This document shows, in pieces, positions 11,845-25,002 of a DNA stretch of 64,000 nucleotides (position 1 is the first letter of the stretch; each line of letters begins with the position of its first letter). This DNA comes from Phoenix dactylifera (lineage: Eukaryota; Streptophyta; Magnoliopsida; Arecales; Arecaceae). Under the pieces are notes generated by a model that saw only the letters and a program-made list of their open reading frames with translations, was not told the DNA's origin and searched no databases. The stretch is from NCBI RefSeq assembly GCF_009389715.1, contig NC_052399.1, positions 23,631,146-23,695,145 on the forward strand. The letters run 5' to 3'. A program made the position numbers and the translations under genes.

Positions 11845-13509
11845 TTTGGGCAGGGGATGGGAATGAGTGGGAATTTGGAGAGTGTTTCTCCGGAGCTGGA
11901 TTCTTTGTCTGACGGGTTGTGATTGGACCGGTGAATGCCATTTGCTTTATTTGCTTGGTGTTGTCGACACTTGGCATCGTGTTATTGGAAGTGTTCTAAA
12001 ATTTTCCGTGTATTTGTGAAGGTTGCCTCAAGGTGATTTAATGCATGGGAAAATGGCATTACTAACCTGCGTCATGAGGCCCTCAGGGAATGGTTTATCC
12101 TGTGAGGCTAGGAAAAAGCTTACGTCAAAAAGTGTCACCCAAAAAGTCGCTCAGCTGGCGGGGAATAATGTTATTATTGATCCTTTAAAATGGCATCATG
12201 AAGAGTGCCACTGAACGAAGCAAAGCGAATGGCTCAAGGGCCTGAGGGACTTCTTCAGTGAAATTTCTGAACCCCTCTTATCTTGAAAGGATTGAACTGT
12301 TCTTTTTGTATGAGTGTATAGATGTAATATTGGGAGAGGAGCTGCTGACTTCATATGGAGTACCAGCATCCAATTCGTCCACGTAAGCAGCACAAAATAT
12401 ACTGGCGAGGAACAAGTGAGCAGCAACTGGATTCCACCACCAGTGCCATTTCGCACCAACATTCTGAGTGGAACTTATGTAAGCTTGGAACACTTTTTAA
12501 GCATGGATTCTCACTTGCTATGCATGAAAGGGAAATACGGGAAGTCCCAGAATAAATGGCTAACTGTATCCTACATCCAATCCTTCATTCACACGCGTCA
12601 ACTACAATAAGATGACCAATGGAAAGAAGTGTTTTTAAAAGCTTAACAAATGAATTGGGTGGATCTTACCCTACATTATCTTCCCAACCTAGTTCTTCAT
12701 AAATGTAACCTAAAAAAATAAATAATCTTCATAAATAAATCAACAGCGATATAATAAACACTAACTTGTCTTCAATCTTCGTAGCCCTCTTTTCAAGCTA
12801 ACAAAATTACCCATCGTCCCTGATGCGTGCTCCATCTATTTTTTTCTGTTATTACAGCATGTAGCTAATTATTGTTTGTATGCAACATCAAGTTAATCTC
12901 AGGGCTCAAAGCTTATCTAAAGAAGCTACAAATCATACTGATTGCTGATATCCATACAAGTCCATGACGGACGGACTTGAGCTCTACACCAACTTGTTCC
13001 CCTACCAGGAATGCAATGGAGGCAGATCTAGAAGGTTTATGATGGCCGCGAAGATGCCATGAAGGATTTGAACATCTCATCGTACAGTATTGTTCGAGCC
13101 AGGCCCATGATCGCAAGGCCGTCTTGCCTCTTTTGCATTGCTGAAGTTTTCCAGTGGCTGCTCACCAATAAACTTACTATTAAATATAATTTGTCTGAAA
13201 TTTTAGTAAGCCTATGCAGGAAGAAGCTATTGTATATATGGTCATCAGGAATTCCTGGGTCTCCAAGTGCAGAAATGTATACATTGAATTGTTTTTTCTG
13301 CCTGTTCTTGTTTTGTCGTCTGAGATTCTTTTTTATTTATTTAAATATTTATTTGTGAGGAAAAGGAGACTAAGAGATTATCCCTTAGTCACCTGAATTT
13401 TATTGCAGAATGAAAGCAAATTTACAACTGAGGGAAAAGAAAAGAATGTATGGTATATAGCAAGGAAAAACAGCCCTATAGTGACAAAGAACCAAAAGAA
13501 GAGCCAGCT
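11845..13509. other. Upstream flank of the LRR gene, no gene recognised
   Basis: The first 150 bp to the right of the LRR start should hold its promoter; a weak TATA-like stretch is visible on the minus strand near 11945-11955. The rest has only short frames without recognisable content. Confidence 0.4.
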
Positions 13510-13624
13510 CTGAAGACTTCAATTTTCCCCAAAAACAACAGAAGAATAGATTTTTTTTTTTTTTTGCAAACAGAGCAAAACACTGAAGACTTCAATTTCC
13601 CCCGAAAACAACGGAAGAACAGAT
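13510..13624. repeat. Two direct 42-bp repeats
   Basis: The segments 13510-13551 and 13583-13624 are 42 bp each and differ at about four bases. A T tract and a short spacer lie between them. This looks like a local duplication in non-coding DNA. Confidence 0.75.
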
Positions 13625-14548
13625 GTTTGGGAGAGCAAAACACCCAGGAACAGTCTCACCAACAAGCCAACCTCTCTTAGGGAATGGATTTGAGCAAAAA
13701 ACAAAGCTGAAGGACCCACGGCACCACTCTTTTTAAGTCTCCATGCTGAGACTACGTTTTCTTCGTTACTTCGCTCGGTGTTAAGGTTCCCATAGCTCGG
13801 TTGAACACGTTGTTTCATCCACACTGAGGTGCAGACCTTGAACCCAGTTTTGCTCGCATCCATAAATATCTTATGTGTTTATCCGTTCCATGAATATCTA
13901 CATAAGCATAGTGCTTATCAAACTACACATGTTTATAGAAAAGTAAATAATGCAGCTGAATGAGTTGCTTCCCATATAGCTTACTATTCTAGAGGTTTTG
14001 TTTAGAAAGGACATGACACAGTGCCAAATTTCTTCTCTGTTTGGTTATTTTAGGATTTTGTTGGTCCTACCCGCATCCGCAAGGTGTAAACCATTGTAAA
14101 TAAATAAAAGAAGGGAAAAAAAAAGAGAGGATGGGCGGTGCTCTCCAGCTGGTGTGGTAGTATACGACAAAACAAATTGCTCTATGAATTTGTTTACGGT
14201 CCCCGCACTCTAATTAACTAATTTATCTTACAAGAACGGCCCTTTTTAATCTACAACTGCTAAATTGTGTGCACCGGATCCTCTTATCCAATTTTTTTCT
14301 TGATCAATTTCTAATTGATGGCCAAAATGCATTGTCATACTTTCAATTGCGAACAAGATCCGATCCATGGCCAAAAAGGAGACTGAGAGATACGGAAATC
14401 TTAAATATGATGGGAGGAGACACAATTATAGACACATCAGTCACAGATTTAACTTTATTTAACTACAACAAGGCAACATCAGAGGCGTCGATCCGATCTT
14501 CGCTCGAAGTGGAATCTAACCATCCACAAAGATTTCATAGCACGAGCA

Positions 14549-14791
14549 TCAGACCGTTAGTCGTTTCTCTTCCGGTGGGTCTTCGAAGTTAGGATCCTTG
14601 GCATCCAGCTTCCCCATCTCGCCACCGTACTCGACTTGGGAGTAGCGGTGGTCGCCGGCCCAGGTGAACTTCCCTCCGTGCCCGCCCTTCTTCGGCTCCC
14701 CGCTCATGCCTGTGGCCGATCTCCGGTCCTTGCGACCTCCCTGCTCCGATTTCGAGTGCCCTTTCGACCCTTTCCTTCCACCGCTCTGCAT
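14549..14791 (-). CDS. Small basic Gly/Lys-rich protein, possibly HABP4/PDCD4-related
   Basis: An 80-residue frame starting at MQSGG; an in-frame Met 18 codons upstream is also possible (start 14845). The protein is very basic at the N-terminus (GGRKGSKGHSKS), then has the segment PKKGGHGGKFTWAGD, and ends in an acidic stretch DAKDPNFEDPPEE. From memory these segments resemble small plant proteins annotated as hyaluronan/mRNA-binding-like, or the N-terminal part of PDCD4/MA3 proteins. If so, an RNA-binding or ribosome-associated role is likely, but I cannot verify this. Base composition is higher in GC than the surroundings, which supports coding. No intron was needed to close the frame. Confidence 0.6.
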   Translation of the reverse strand: MQSGGRKGSKGHSKSEQGGRKDRRSATGMSGEPKKGGHGGKFTWAGDHRYSQVEYGGEMGKLDAKDPNFEDPPEEKRLTV

Positions 14792-14845
14792 CTCACCCCT
14801 CCGTTTTTTTGCCCTTTCGTTTCTGTTCTTCGATCCCAGCATCAC

Positions 14846-17111
14846 TATATGGACGAGGCTGCCGAATTTACCGTATCAAATGTTCCGTTGGAATGCTAAA
14901 ATAATTTTGTCCCGTAGGCGTGAGATCGTTGAATCCGGTTCCAGACGTAGGAGATTGCTCGGAGCACGTTAGTTTGTGCACGTCGAGAGAGGAATTAGAA
15001 CGCACGTCAGACTCATGAAAGACTTGGGGGACAAAGGGATAAGAACGAGGACAAAGTCACTTATTTTATTTTCTAGTGCATTAGGTTAACGGCAGCCTGT
15101 GGGCAATAAGCCATGGTTTTGACAAAAAAAAATTTTTTTTACAGAAAAGCTCTGACAACTTTTTGATGCAGTATTCTCTTAAGTTTTACATTATTCGGCC
15201 GCTTGCTACCGGATCATTAATAAGATGCCGCTTAGTGGACCATTTTTACTTTTTTTTTCAATTAATGACCATTTTTACTTTTTTTAAAAAATATAGTTAT
15301 TATTCACCATCATTAATATTTGAATCGAGATCTCTTGCTTAAAAAAAAAAAAAAAAACTTTTATAGGTCTCAATATGCAAAGACAAAATGAGGATTGCAA
15401 TTTTGATTGTAAATGTGCAGGGTGGAGCCAAGATTTCTCTCTGGAGAAGTCTAACAGTAATGCATTATTTGATTATAAAATGTGTGCTTGTACTTTATTG
15501 ATAGTAAATATAAAAATTGTAATAATATCTATAGAAGGCACAATACTTTTTTTCTTTATTTTCTGATTTATGATCTTAATGATTATACCTACCTCTTATG
15601 AAGAAAAATGTATTGAGTTAAAAGAATATTAAAATATAAACCTATGAATAGAAAATTTAGCAAAGAAAACATCTGAAAAAAGACAAATAGAAAGAAATCT
15701 AAAATGGTTTTTTTAAAATATTCAAAAAGAAAAGGTTAAATGGACATGCTAGGTGACGGTGCTTTGTGCAGATTTTTTGGCCAAACAAATATTTTTTGAA
15801 TAATTTTAAGGACTATTTACTTACAACCATTCTTATTTTAATTTTTAACCTGCAACCTTTCATTACTGAAGAAAGTTTTTTTTAATAGAAACGCCGAAGA
15901 AAAATTGAAAAGAGAAAAAATTCCTCCACGTCTCTCTCCATATATAGCTTTCCCCCGTTCAATTTTGGGAGGGGGACGACGAGCCAAAGAAACACCAGTT
16001 GTAAAGGGGGCCAGGGCCATGGTCCACACTGTCCTTTATGGTTTCCGGTTGTATGTTTTTGAGCTAAAGAATGATTTATCTTACGTGCCAATCATTCAAT
16101 CGCATAATAGCCATTTCAAAATCTATGCAGACAAAATTTAAAAAAAATTAATTACTTTAAGATCTGCACAAGTTCTGATTCAATAGTTTAAATCGTGAGA
16201 GAAGGCCGATGATCTTTTTTGCGCGAAAAATATAACCCAAACCCAGCCTATATGTGGCTGATTCGATCTTTTAAAATGGAGGCCTGCGATCTTCTTAGCA
16301 AATTCAAAGCACATCAAAGAAACATCTTTGATTTTTTGTTAAAAGAACTTGATGTAAAATAAATGACTATGTATTAAGTAGTCTTAGAATATTTCATATT
16401 GGTTAATTTTGATTTTTAGGTCGTGTTCAATCACCATTTTGCAAGTTAGATTGGGCGAGCCTTTGCAATCTTTCAATTGGGCTCGAATGGATTCCCATTT
16501 TGAATGTGGCAAATAGATACCGAACCTAGTTCTAGTTTTGGATCCATCACTTGTTCCAATCCCTTTTCAGACTAGATTTTATAGTACTTGGGCACAAGAA
16601 GGCCTCTACTTTCCTGCTGTTGTCTCCTGGCTAGGTGGAAAAATGGCCCAATGCAGTCCGGTCTCGTTATGACCATGTCATTTATTTTAGCCAACGATCG
16701 GATTCGCTTTATTTATTTTAACCTGACCTGGCCCACCGCATACATACTTTTAGTGATTTATTATGTATATTAAAATATTTAGAATCAAAAATAAGGCTGC
16801 ATTTGGCATCGCCATTATTTTTATTTTAAAATTTTTAAAAAAGAATTCTATTTCCAATTCTCTAAATTTCCCGCAACAAGAATATATTGAGCAGCCTCCA
16901 TTATTTTTTATTTTCATAATGAAAATTGTAAAATATATTTAGCAGGCAAAAATTTAAAATAGAAAATTAAAACAAATATGGGATTGTTTGGTCCGCAGGA
17001 GGAAAAATGTGGTCAATAGAGAAAAAGAGAAATATTTTATATTTGATTGGAGTTTTTAGAGGAGAGTAGAGATGAAAAATAATAATTCGTATGGAACAAA
17101 AAAAAGCCTCT
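14846..17111. other. AT-rich intergenic region
   Basis: No gene was recognised. Around 16795-17000 there is a palindrome-prone AT-rich segment beginning GGCTGCATTTGGCAT that resembles the edge of a MITE, but I could not pair its ends. Confidence 0.35.
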
Positions 17112-17240
17112 CTTTTTTTTGGCTAGAGCGGGCGCATCATACTACATGAGTATGGATACACTCAATAAAATCTGAAAACAAAACGTCACGGAGAGCCTTA
17201 GGCAGCTTCCACTCACCTCACCAATGTCTCTCAATGGATA
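17112..17240 (-). mobile_element. LINE 3' end fragment
   Basis: On the minus strand this matches, by eye, the 3' end of the LINE at 36414-38620, including the stretch around the final codons and the short 3' UTR, followed by a short A tail (T run at 17113-17120). The three LINE ends in this window share this terminus. The 5' limit is uncertain; similarity fades beyond about 17240. Confidence 0.5.
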
Positions 17241-18447
17241 TCTAAAATCTTTCTTACATGACCTTGCATTTGTAGAGCCATCAATTGAAGGCACTTCACC
17301 AAGGTGATGGTTGCGAAGGAGATCGGAGAAAAAAAAGCGGTTGGTTAGAAGGTAGGTTGCTAACGGTAGGAAAGAAGAGATGTGAAAGTTTAGATGCATG
17401 ATAGTAGTACCTTGCTTGAAAAACTAATTTTTAAAAATAATAAAATATTTTTTTATATTTTATAAGTTATTATAATTATTGTTATATATATATAATTAAA
17501 TATCTTTTGCATCGTGATATGTGTTGGAGCTGATTATAGTTGTCGTGATTGACCAACTAATGAAAACTCGCTACATAGCCACCATAAAAGCGCACGCAAA
17601 GTCATTCAAATTTTAAGCTCCTCTAGCTAGTGATAGCTCGGTGCATGATCGCGTATGGTTTTCTTGCGTGTGCAACATACAAGCAATCTACGTGGGCTAG
17701 ATGCATGAGCATGATGTCTTGGCAAGATATGCGAGCTATTACCAAAATAGCTATGATTTAGGTATCGAAGAATTCCATCGAATACTTTCGAGTAGGTGAA
17801 CTTTCATATTTTTGATATTTCAGGTCATCCAGCAAGATTTAAGTGGACTTGCAAAATTAAAAAAAATTATGATATTTAAGTTAAGCCGGCAAGCGATTTG
17901 CCGACTTTATTTAAAAATTTCGAAATTTTTTAGCTGTCGAAATCCTATTTTATTCAAACAGGAATTCGACTGCGGCCTCCACCTCTAGCATTTATTTGAT
18001 AACCATAAGGTTTGAGGTTTAGGTCCTTCCACTAGCATTACTATCTATCTAACTGTTTTTTATTTTTAATTTTAAAAATTAAGAAATATATGCTTGGCAT
18101 GTGCCAAAAATGTCTTAATACGTTGCCTGCAATTTTTTTCTTGGAGCAAATCATCTTCTTCTTCTTTTTTTTTTTTTTGCTCTAGGCTAGACGATCCCTA
18201 GGAATGTTTGGTATCATATTTAATCCAGCACATAGGTACCAGATTCTAAGTTCTAACAAAGCAAAGTTGTGCACTTTATACATTAAATTTTGCTTGGTGA
18301 AGGCATGATGAAGCTATCATTGTCGAGGGAGAGTCAGCAAAGACCTTTTTGACTTCCCAGTAAGGGAAAAGTTGTTTTTTTAATTGATTTCTACAAATTA
18401 GGTTATACACTAACCAATCTAAAATCGGGTTATGTTCTTTGGAGAAT
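17241..18447. other. AT-rich intergenic region
   Basis: No gene, RNA or ordered repeat was recognised. Confidence 0.4.
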
Positions 18448-19029
18448 CTATGCTGCTCTAAATATTCTTTTGAACCGGTCTTTTAGTTTACTATCTCTAT
18501 ACTTAATAACTTGAATACCTTCGTAAATTCTCCGATTTCGTTGGTACGTAGTTACCTCCAAAAAACTGAAAATTTTGTTGTTGATCAAAGTAGTCATTTT
18601 AATTGAAATCTTTTTTTTCATTTCTTTCATTGCGGCTGCTGAGAAACACAACCATCCAGATCCTATGAATAGATAAAAAGTTAGATTTACATTGAATCTT
18701 GCTTGAATCGGCTCCTTTATCCTTTCGAGGATAAGTTTGGTTTCAAACTCTAATTCAAGCGGAGTACCCCATGTTAATATGTTTTGTCTTTTTTTTTTGC
18801 TTGTTTCTGAAAGTGCTATCAGGATCATGTGATCTAGACTGCTAATGGCTAAATTTTTACTGCCATTAAGGTAAAGGTAGGTTGGGAACCAAGTTGAATA
18901 CCTTACTTTTGAGAACAATTCTCTATTTGCAGATGCTACTTTTATTCTTGACACGCTGAGCAGCAAAAGGTAGGTTACGGCCATACTGGTTGCAAGCAGC
19001 AAAAGGTCGTGCAAACATTGCCCAGGCAC
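18448..19029 (-). other. Unidentified 193-codon open frame, doubtful gene
   Basis: The frame is open for 193 codons in AT-rich DNA, longer than expected there by chance. The product is Lys/Ile-rich with two hydrophobic segments (about residues 8-26 and 115-135). I do not recognise it. The composition resembles organelle proteins, so a plastid or mitochondrial insert was considered, but I could not match it to Ycf1, Ycf2, CemA or NdhF from memory. It has no visible promoter and no clear introns. Confidence 0.15.
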
Positions 19030-20444
19030 TGCGAGATACGGTTGAAATCATCCCCTCTGGAACTGCAAAAGTAGCCGGGTAAAATTAAAAATGATGCTGG
19101 ATCAGCTTGGAATTACCACAAACTTTATCCAAGTTACCTTATTTTATTCCCCTTTCTACTTTCCCTGGTAATATCCCTTGTCTTGATGAAATTTCCAGCG
19201 TCCCATTAGATTTAGTATAAGAGTGTTACTGAATACCTTTTCGAAAGATCATTTATGTTGGCTAGACCATCTGAAAATTTTATGTTGAGGAGACTAGCCT
19301 ATTGCGAAAAGGGGCTCTCGTCCAAAATATAACAGTGAATGACAAGTCTAAGATGATCATCAATCATGAGGATGCTGGATCCATCCCGCTGCCCTCCTTT
19401 TCCTTGGCTGTTAGAGTGGCATTTTAACCTAGTTATAATTCCAAAGTCCTAAATTTTGGCAATTAAATGCGTCTTTTAGATATGCTCTCTGCCAATCTTT
19501 AACAGACACTTTACGCTTACATCTAATATTTCCAACAGAGAACCTTGGATCCAAGAACAAACAATGCTTTAAAGTCTTTTTAATCCAACTTGCTATAGGA
19601 TTTATTAGACATCGTCATTTCAAGATGACAAAGATGACCCAATTTTTGACAGATCATAGCTATTGGAACATTGCGATGCTACAGCTAGCATCATCGAGCA
19701 ATGCGCTTGGAAATGGGCCAGATACAGTTAAAGCTGGGGCTGATGTGATTGAGGCCACACAGAAGCTACATACCAGTATGGCTCTCTGACATAGATCCTG
19801 ACAATAAGATGAGCAACTTTTTTCATTAATGATAGGCACCATTGGATTCAACCATGCTTAAATTTTTGTCTGCTAACAGGGAATGGTTGTAGCAGAAGAC
19901 GACCTCTTTATTGCTTGAACCGCAAATTATTTGAGCTCAACGGAAAATTAACTATCGATCCATGAATTGTTGAATCTACTTGTGCATCAAGCGGTTTTTG
20001 TAAATTAGAAAAGGAAAAATGGAATGTCAAGCATTGAAAAACATTTTTGCAAACGAGCAGTTAAACAGAGTTCAAGTGTGATGCAATGTCCTCTGAAACG
20101 CTGTAAATAATTTTTGATTGATTTAAGCTTGGGGAAGTAATTCGCTTCCTCCATTTTTCATCAAAAAAAAGTGTGATGCAATGTTCTAGAGTTTACAGTT
20201 TTTTTTCCTCAGTTTGAGATGTCGCTCTACCCCCCAAAAAAATTACTGTGTAGTAATGATAAAACCCACTGAATACAGTGTGATGCTTAACGAAATGGTC
20301 CTACTTCTCTTTTATTCACAGAACTAATACACAAAAAGGAGCACGACAAATTCTGCTGCCTAATTTCTTCTATCAAATAGATTGCTTGTCATGAAATCAG
20401 GCAGCATCTCTTCTTCATATTCTATAATTAAATACCAAAAAAAA
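19030..20444. other. Intergenic region, no gene recognised
   Basis: Only short frames without domains were seen. The right end should contain the 3' UTR of the OXS3-like gene. Confidence 0.4.
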
Positions 20445-21258
20445 TTACATGTTCTTATTCACAGGTATGGGAGGTGGTTTGCTAATAGATAAAAGGCTAC
20501 TGCTGCTTCTCCTGGCAACTAGAGAACCACTTGAACCCCTGGAAGTTTTCTTTGCTATGGTCTTGTTACAAGGCCCTGGTGTATAGCATGGCTTTTGGCT
20601 TGCATCGAAACCTCCTGCATAGCTCTTGCATGGTTTCATCCTCTTCTTGTAAGGGGTCTCTTTCTTGGCAAGATCATCTATGCATCTAGCATCGGACAGG
20701 GATGTAAAGGACTGTGATTTCCCTTGAAAGTATTTAGACAGCCCTCTCCTGCAGACCCCCAGAATGTCATCGAAATTACTAAATCTAATGCGTAGTAAAC
20801 AAAATGAGTAATTTGATAAATGGACCAATCATGGAATTACCAGGAACAAAAAGTTAGCTTTGGAAAGTTGGCTGATATATTGATTATCTTTTTGATGGTT
20901 TTTATCTTGTTCATATTTTCTAAATCTCTCTGTTGTTTGCTTGGACCTCTGCATTGCTATGTAAACAGAGAACGGCAGATTCAGAGTTAAAAGACTGATG
21001 TACTCACCTGATAGGAAGCTGAGCCATGAGCGAAGATAGCTCGAAAAGAGGCCCGTCCGAATTCAATTTCGATGAATTCGATGATGGCGAGAATGACTTG
21101 GGAGATGAGGAAGTTGCGTCATCTGTGAGATTAGATGAAGATGAGAACATGGAGTCGCTGGAGTCATTTGAGAGAGACGCAGATTCGCGGAGCTCATCGG
21201 CATCTTCGGCTTGTGGCGACGGGGCTCCACGAAATGTTTCCTCGAGACCTTTACCCAT
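20445..21258 (-). CDS. OXIDATIVE STRESS 3 (OXS3)-like protein
   Basis: Two exons on the minus strand, 21258-21008 and 20748-20445, give 184 residues. The GT-AG intron is phase 2 (donor GTGAGTA at 21007-21001). Exon 1 codes for a Ser-rich acidic part ending in GPLFELSSLMAQLPIR. Exon 2 opens with RGLSKYFQGKSQSFTSL, the OXS3 core, and continues with a Lys-rich stretch and a Ser-rich tail. In Arabidopsis, OXS3-family proteins are nuclear or speckle-located and raise tolerance to oxidative and heavy-metal stress. The core has been likened to an N-acetyltransferase-like motif, though enzymatic activity is unproven. The start at 21258 is preferred because a TATA-like box lies about 95 bp further upstream; the frame's earlier Met (21381) would precede that box. 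Confidence 0.85.
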
Positions 21259-21350
21259 GTATCGAAATTTGGTGCCTCTGGAGAAGGAAGGTCCGGCTTG
21301 GAGGAGGAAAATAAAAAGAAGCTCTTTAGTCGTTGCATGGACGGACAGAT

Positions 21351-21360
21351 GGATATAAAC
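21351..21360 (-). promoter_or_regulatory. TATA-like box of the OXS3-like gene
   Basis: On the minus strand this reads GTTTATATCC, about 95 bp upstream of the ATG at 21258. It helps to decide that start. Confidence 0.45.
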
Positions 21361-21381
21361 TGCTTGCAACTTGAAGCTCAA

Positions 21382-22904
21382 GGAACATTTCTGCGGGCGG
21401 TCGCATTTTTAATTCTTAAATGAGATGGATTAATTATTTTAAAACGTTTGTGGATAGAGAGCATGGCATGCCTCCATTACGCTGCACCCCCGAGAAGTGC
21501 GTAATAAAGATGTTCCGCGTCAGAGAAATCATGTACCCGTTTCTATCTTGATTAGTCAAAGCCAACTGGTGAGGGTGAGGACGTGGAGCATCTTAAACAT
21601 GCCACTCCTCCTGAACAGCCTAACAAATTATTTATTGTCATTCATTGAATTTGAATGATAGGATACTTGTTTCGTCAATTGACAAATCAGCTCATGTGTG
21701 CGGGTATGGATGCGAATGCATGGTGAAAAGGCATATAGATGAGATAGTGCGTAAAAAAAACAAAAAGATAATAATAAAAAGCTCCCGCACCCGGCCAACT
21801 AGGTCAGAAATCGGATTGTATATAGATCAAATCAAAAATTCAACAATCCAAATTCAATCTATTTATTATATCGATCAAAATTTCTAATCTAAATCTCAGT
21901 TTTTTTTTATTAAATTGATAATCCAATTGACCAACATAACTTATTCATGAAACATAATAAATATGTTCGACTGGTTTTTAATAGGTTAAATAGATTAAGC
22001 GATTAAATAGATCAGAACTAAGTTAATCAAATTTCAAACTGGTTAAATAGATTAGACGAGTCGGATCATAACCCAACCTAGTTATTAAATAGGTCAAAAT
22101 GAATTAAATGAGTCCAAGATTTAAATCCGAATCCAATTCATTTAATAAACAAGTTTAGGCAGTTTAACCTATTTACGACTTAAACTTATTTATGTTAAAT
22201 TCAAACCTGCTTAAATCGTACGTTCGCGAGTCGGATTGATGGATCGAGTTATAAATTATCATGCTTAACCCCAATACTATGGCACCATTACATAGGGTTG
22301 GTACCACAGTCCTGCCCCGTATCAGTCTTACCAGTCAATTGGATCAATCATCTGGTGCCTTATGTTTTTCATTGGACCATAGTAGGGACCCATAGCACTG
22401 CTCTTAAAAAATAGGTTTAGAAGGAATCAAGAGCGTGGTTTAGTTAATAATACACCTCTCCCATCTGTTTGTCTCTCTTAATTAAAGATTCGATACCATC
22501 ACCTGTCTTTGGGGTTTGTACGACTTGGCCCCACAAATGGTATTAAGAAGAGATGGCCAGTGGGGTTGGAGCGACGGATAAGATCCACGCCTTCATCCAC
22601 ATCCCAATCAAATGTCCTGTTTCGCTCATAGCGAATGGCCCCTCTACCGTCTAAAAATTATTAGACTTCCTCCCTACGGCATGGAAGTGGTCTTAGGGTC
22701 AAATTTAGGGACAACCATGGTGAGTCCGTCCCTCTTTGCCGATCGAGTCGTATTGCGATCGTTTTTATGTGGGACATAGCGATTAGGAGAGATGGACTGC
22801 TTTTATGTGTGGAGGAGTCGCAAGGGGACGGTATAAGAATCACGGAAAGCAAAGCATGAAACTTTAAATCGACGTGCAAGACAACAACAACATTCCTTTC
22901 ATCG
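21382..22904. other. Intergenic region with a degenerate repeat
   Basis: From about 21780 to 22260 the sequence is AT-rich and repeatedly uses the words ATCCGA and GGTCGGAT, as do the hAT-type MITEs elsewhere in the window. It is probably an old copy of such an element, but I could not pair its ends. No gene was seen. Confidence 0.35.
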
Positions 22905-23736
22905 GTACTGTTACCGGCCTCGGTGGTGCTGGCGCAGGATCTGATCCATCTGCTGAGAGATTCCGTGCGGCGGCCCAGATCTCTTGAGGTAGGGATTTTT
23001 GTGGCGTACCTGTCCTACCAGATATGGTTGGACAGGAATACCGGTATATTTGAGGGTAGGAGGGCGCCTCCGAGGATGGTGGTAGATCGGGCGATGGCGC
23101 TTGCGAGGGAGGTTATTGGGGCGACTTCGGTAGTCACCTCTGGGCAGGTCAGGGACATCTGGGGTGCTCATCACGCTGTTTCAGCGCCATGGTTTGCCTT
23201 TGTTTCTTGGGCACCCCCACTCCCTGGCTATCTCAAGGTGAATTTTGATGGTAGCAGGTCGGCAGATGGTTTGTATGGAGGGGTTGGATTTGTCATCAGG
23301 GACCATCGTGGTAGGCTGATCGCAGCAGGTGGACGGCGCACGCCTGGATTTACAGTGGTGGGTGCAGAGTTGCAGGCGGCTTGGGAGGGTATTTCCTATG
23401 CGAGGCAGATATCCGGGGCCGAGCGGGTGTACCTCGAGGGTGATTCAGCGGTGGTGATTGATTTGATTCGGGGTGTGGATCGGTTTGGGGATGGCCATCC
23501 CCTCATCCGAGAGTCCCGTAGGGTGGCTCAGATGATGGTTGACTTCCATGCAGCACATGTGTTTAGGGAGGCGAACCGGGCAGCAGACTGGGTCGCCTCC
23601 TTTGTCGCTCGGCACTCAGGTGTCTTTTTGTGGACGTCTGATGCAGACGTCCCTTCACAGTTGTATTTTTTGCTTTCCCGTGATTTGGAGGGCTGTACTC
23701 ACGTCCGATCTATATGATATGAGTAGCCGTTTTTAC

Positions 23737-23767
<31 letters not shown>
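22905..23767 (+). mobile_element. 5'-truncated LINE with RNase H domain and poly(A) tail
   Basis: A frame open from about 22902 to 23717 encodes a C-terminal piece of a plant L1-type LINE ORF2. After a Trp-rich linker comes a plant RNase H (RVT_3) domain. Its catalytic residues are the Asp of VNFDGS, the Glu of GAELQAAW, the Asp of LEGDSAVV and the late Asp of REANRAADWVA. A 20-bp 3' UTR and a 30-base A tail (23738-23767) follow. Reverse transcriptase and endonuclease are absent through 5' truncation, the usual result of incomplete reverse transcription. The remaining frame has no stops, so the copy looks young. I could not find a target-site duplication; the 5' junction is estimated from similarity to the copy at 36414-38620. 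Confidence 0.85.
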
Positions 23768-23770
<3 letters not shown>

Positions 23771-23838
23771 TTTAGCATTTCAATTGCTCCTCAATTTTCG
23801 AAATACCAAAGATCACGGCTCATTGATTTAATGTCTTA

Positions 23839-23944
23839 GGCCTATTTGACAGAACTTTTGGCGGTAGAGTATCCACATTCAAAAGTACTTTTGGAGAGTC
23901 AGAAAGTACTTTCTGGCTCACCAAAAATTCTACCAAACGAAGCC
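23839..23944. mobile_element. Tourist-like MITE (PIF/Harbinger type), 106 bp
   Basis: The element is flanked by TTA at 23836-23838 and 23945-23947. The terminal inverted repeats read GGCCTATTTGACAGAA at the left and, on the other strand, GGCTTCGTTTGGTAGAA at the right. TTA duplications with GGC...TTTGG ends are typical of Tourist MITEs. The whole element folds into an imperfect hairpin. It is related to the 685-bp element at 49176. Confidence 0.7.
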
Positions 23945-23947
23945 TTA

Positions 23948-24994
23948 GTGTGATATAATTGAAAAAGTGAAAAAATCACATCATCTCAGTATGATATTTT
24001 AAATACCATGGAAATGGTATGTTACACCGTGCGTGTGTGCTTCTTAAGTTTTGAAGGACAGGTTCACAAGAGATTTTTTGCTGCACACTAGATGAAGATG
24101 AGGTTCGAATTTTTGATCCTCAAAACATGCAATAACCATCAAAATACTTTACGAGCAGGCTAACTGGCACGTTCTACATGTCAGTTATTATATGTTAGCT
24201 TTGTACCAAAGATTTGCTCTACAGATTTCTTGTCTGATGAAACATGATGTAGGGTCCAAATAGATCGTGCTTGACCCACAAATTATATGGTCAAAGAGTA
24301 GAAGAAACATTTGGCCCCTCGAAATTTTTTAGTGCCGTCATTAGAAAAGCTGGAAAAAGCAAGGAACTTGGACAATGCCAGCAGGAAAATCTACCAAATC
24401 TTAGAACCAGACCAGGCTGTTGTCAAAACTTGGTACTCCTTTTGTATCAAGAAATATAAGGAGAAATGACGGCTGGTGTAAGCTTTTTGAGATGGCGTTA
24501 TGCCCATGATAAGTCAGCTTAATGGTGAATTGTTCCTTCCCCACTACGTTTGGTCCCTTCCGGAGAAAGGAAGAACTTGAGATAAGGGAAGGGGTTCAGA
24601 TGCGCCAAAGGACAGCCATTGGGCATGGACGCATGGTCAGGGGGAGAGAAGGGAATGGTGAGAAGAGAGAGGAAGTTGACGATCGCACCAGTAATGGAAG
24701 TCGGCACCGCTGCCGCATGGAATAAAGAGACCATCCTTATCTCTTCAGACGCGCGCGCACCTTCGGCCGTCGGCACAAGAGCAACGTGTGTGATGCGAGC
24801 AGGCACACCATGGAATCGGGAATTCTATGCTTCCAGTTCCATGACTTGGTCATGTCGGAAAAGATCTCATCTGGGTGGGGTCCGAATCCATCGCAATTGG
24901 ACCGAACGCCTGGAAAAGCTAACCGAGAGCTCTGTTCGGAATTCGGATGGGCTGCTTCTTTGTGCAAGCATTAGGATCTCGGTTTGGATAGACG
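23948..24994. other. Intergenic region, no gene recognised
   Basis: Overlapping frames at 24519-25017 on both strands come from a higher-GC patch, but none has a domain I recognise. Confidence 0.35.
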
Positions 24995-25002
24995 TTGGGT
25001 GG

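Noticed and set aside
11117-11866. Plus-strand frames across the LRR gene
   Set aside because: The regular LRR period on the minus strand keeps the other strand open; the plus products have no domain.
14636-14972. Plus-strand frames over the small basic protein gene
   Set aside because: They are shadows of the minus-strand gene, whose product has recognisable segments and a better composition.
18448-19029. A 193-codon minus-strand frame that might be a gene or an organelle-derived insert
   Set aside because: The composition is organelle-like, but I could match it to no plastid or mitochondrial protein from memory, and it has no promoter or intron evidence. It is kept only as a doubtful entry.
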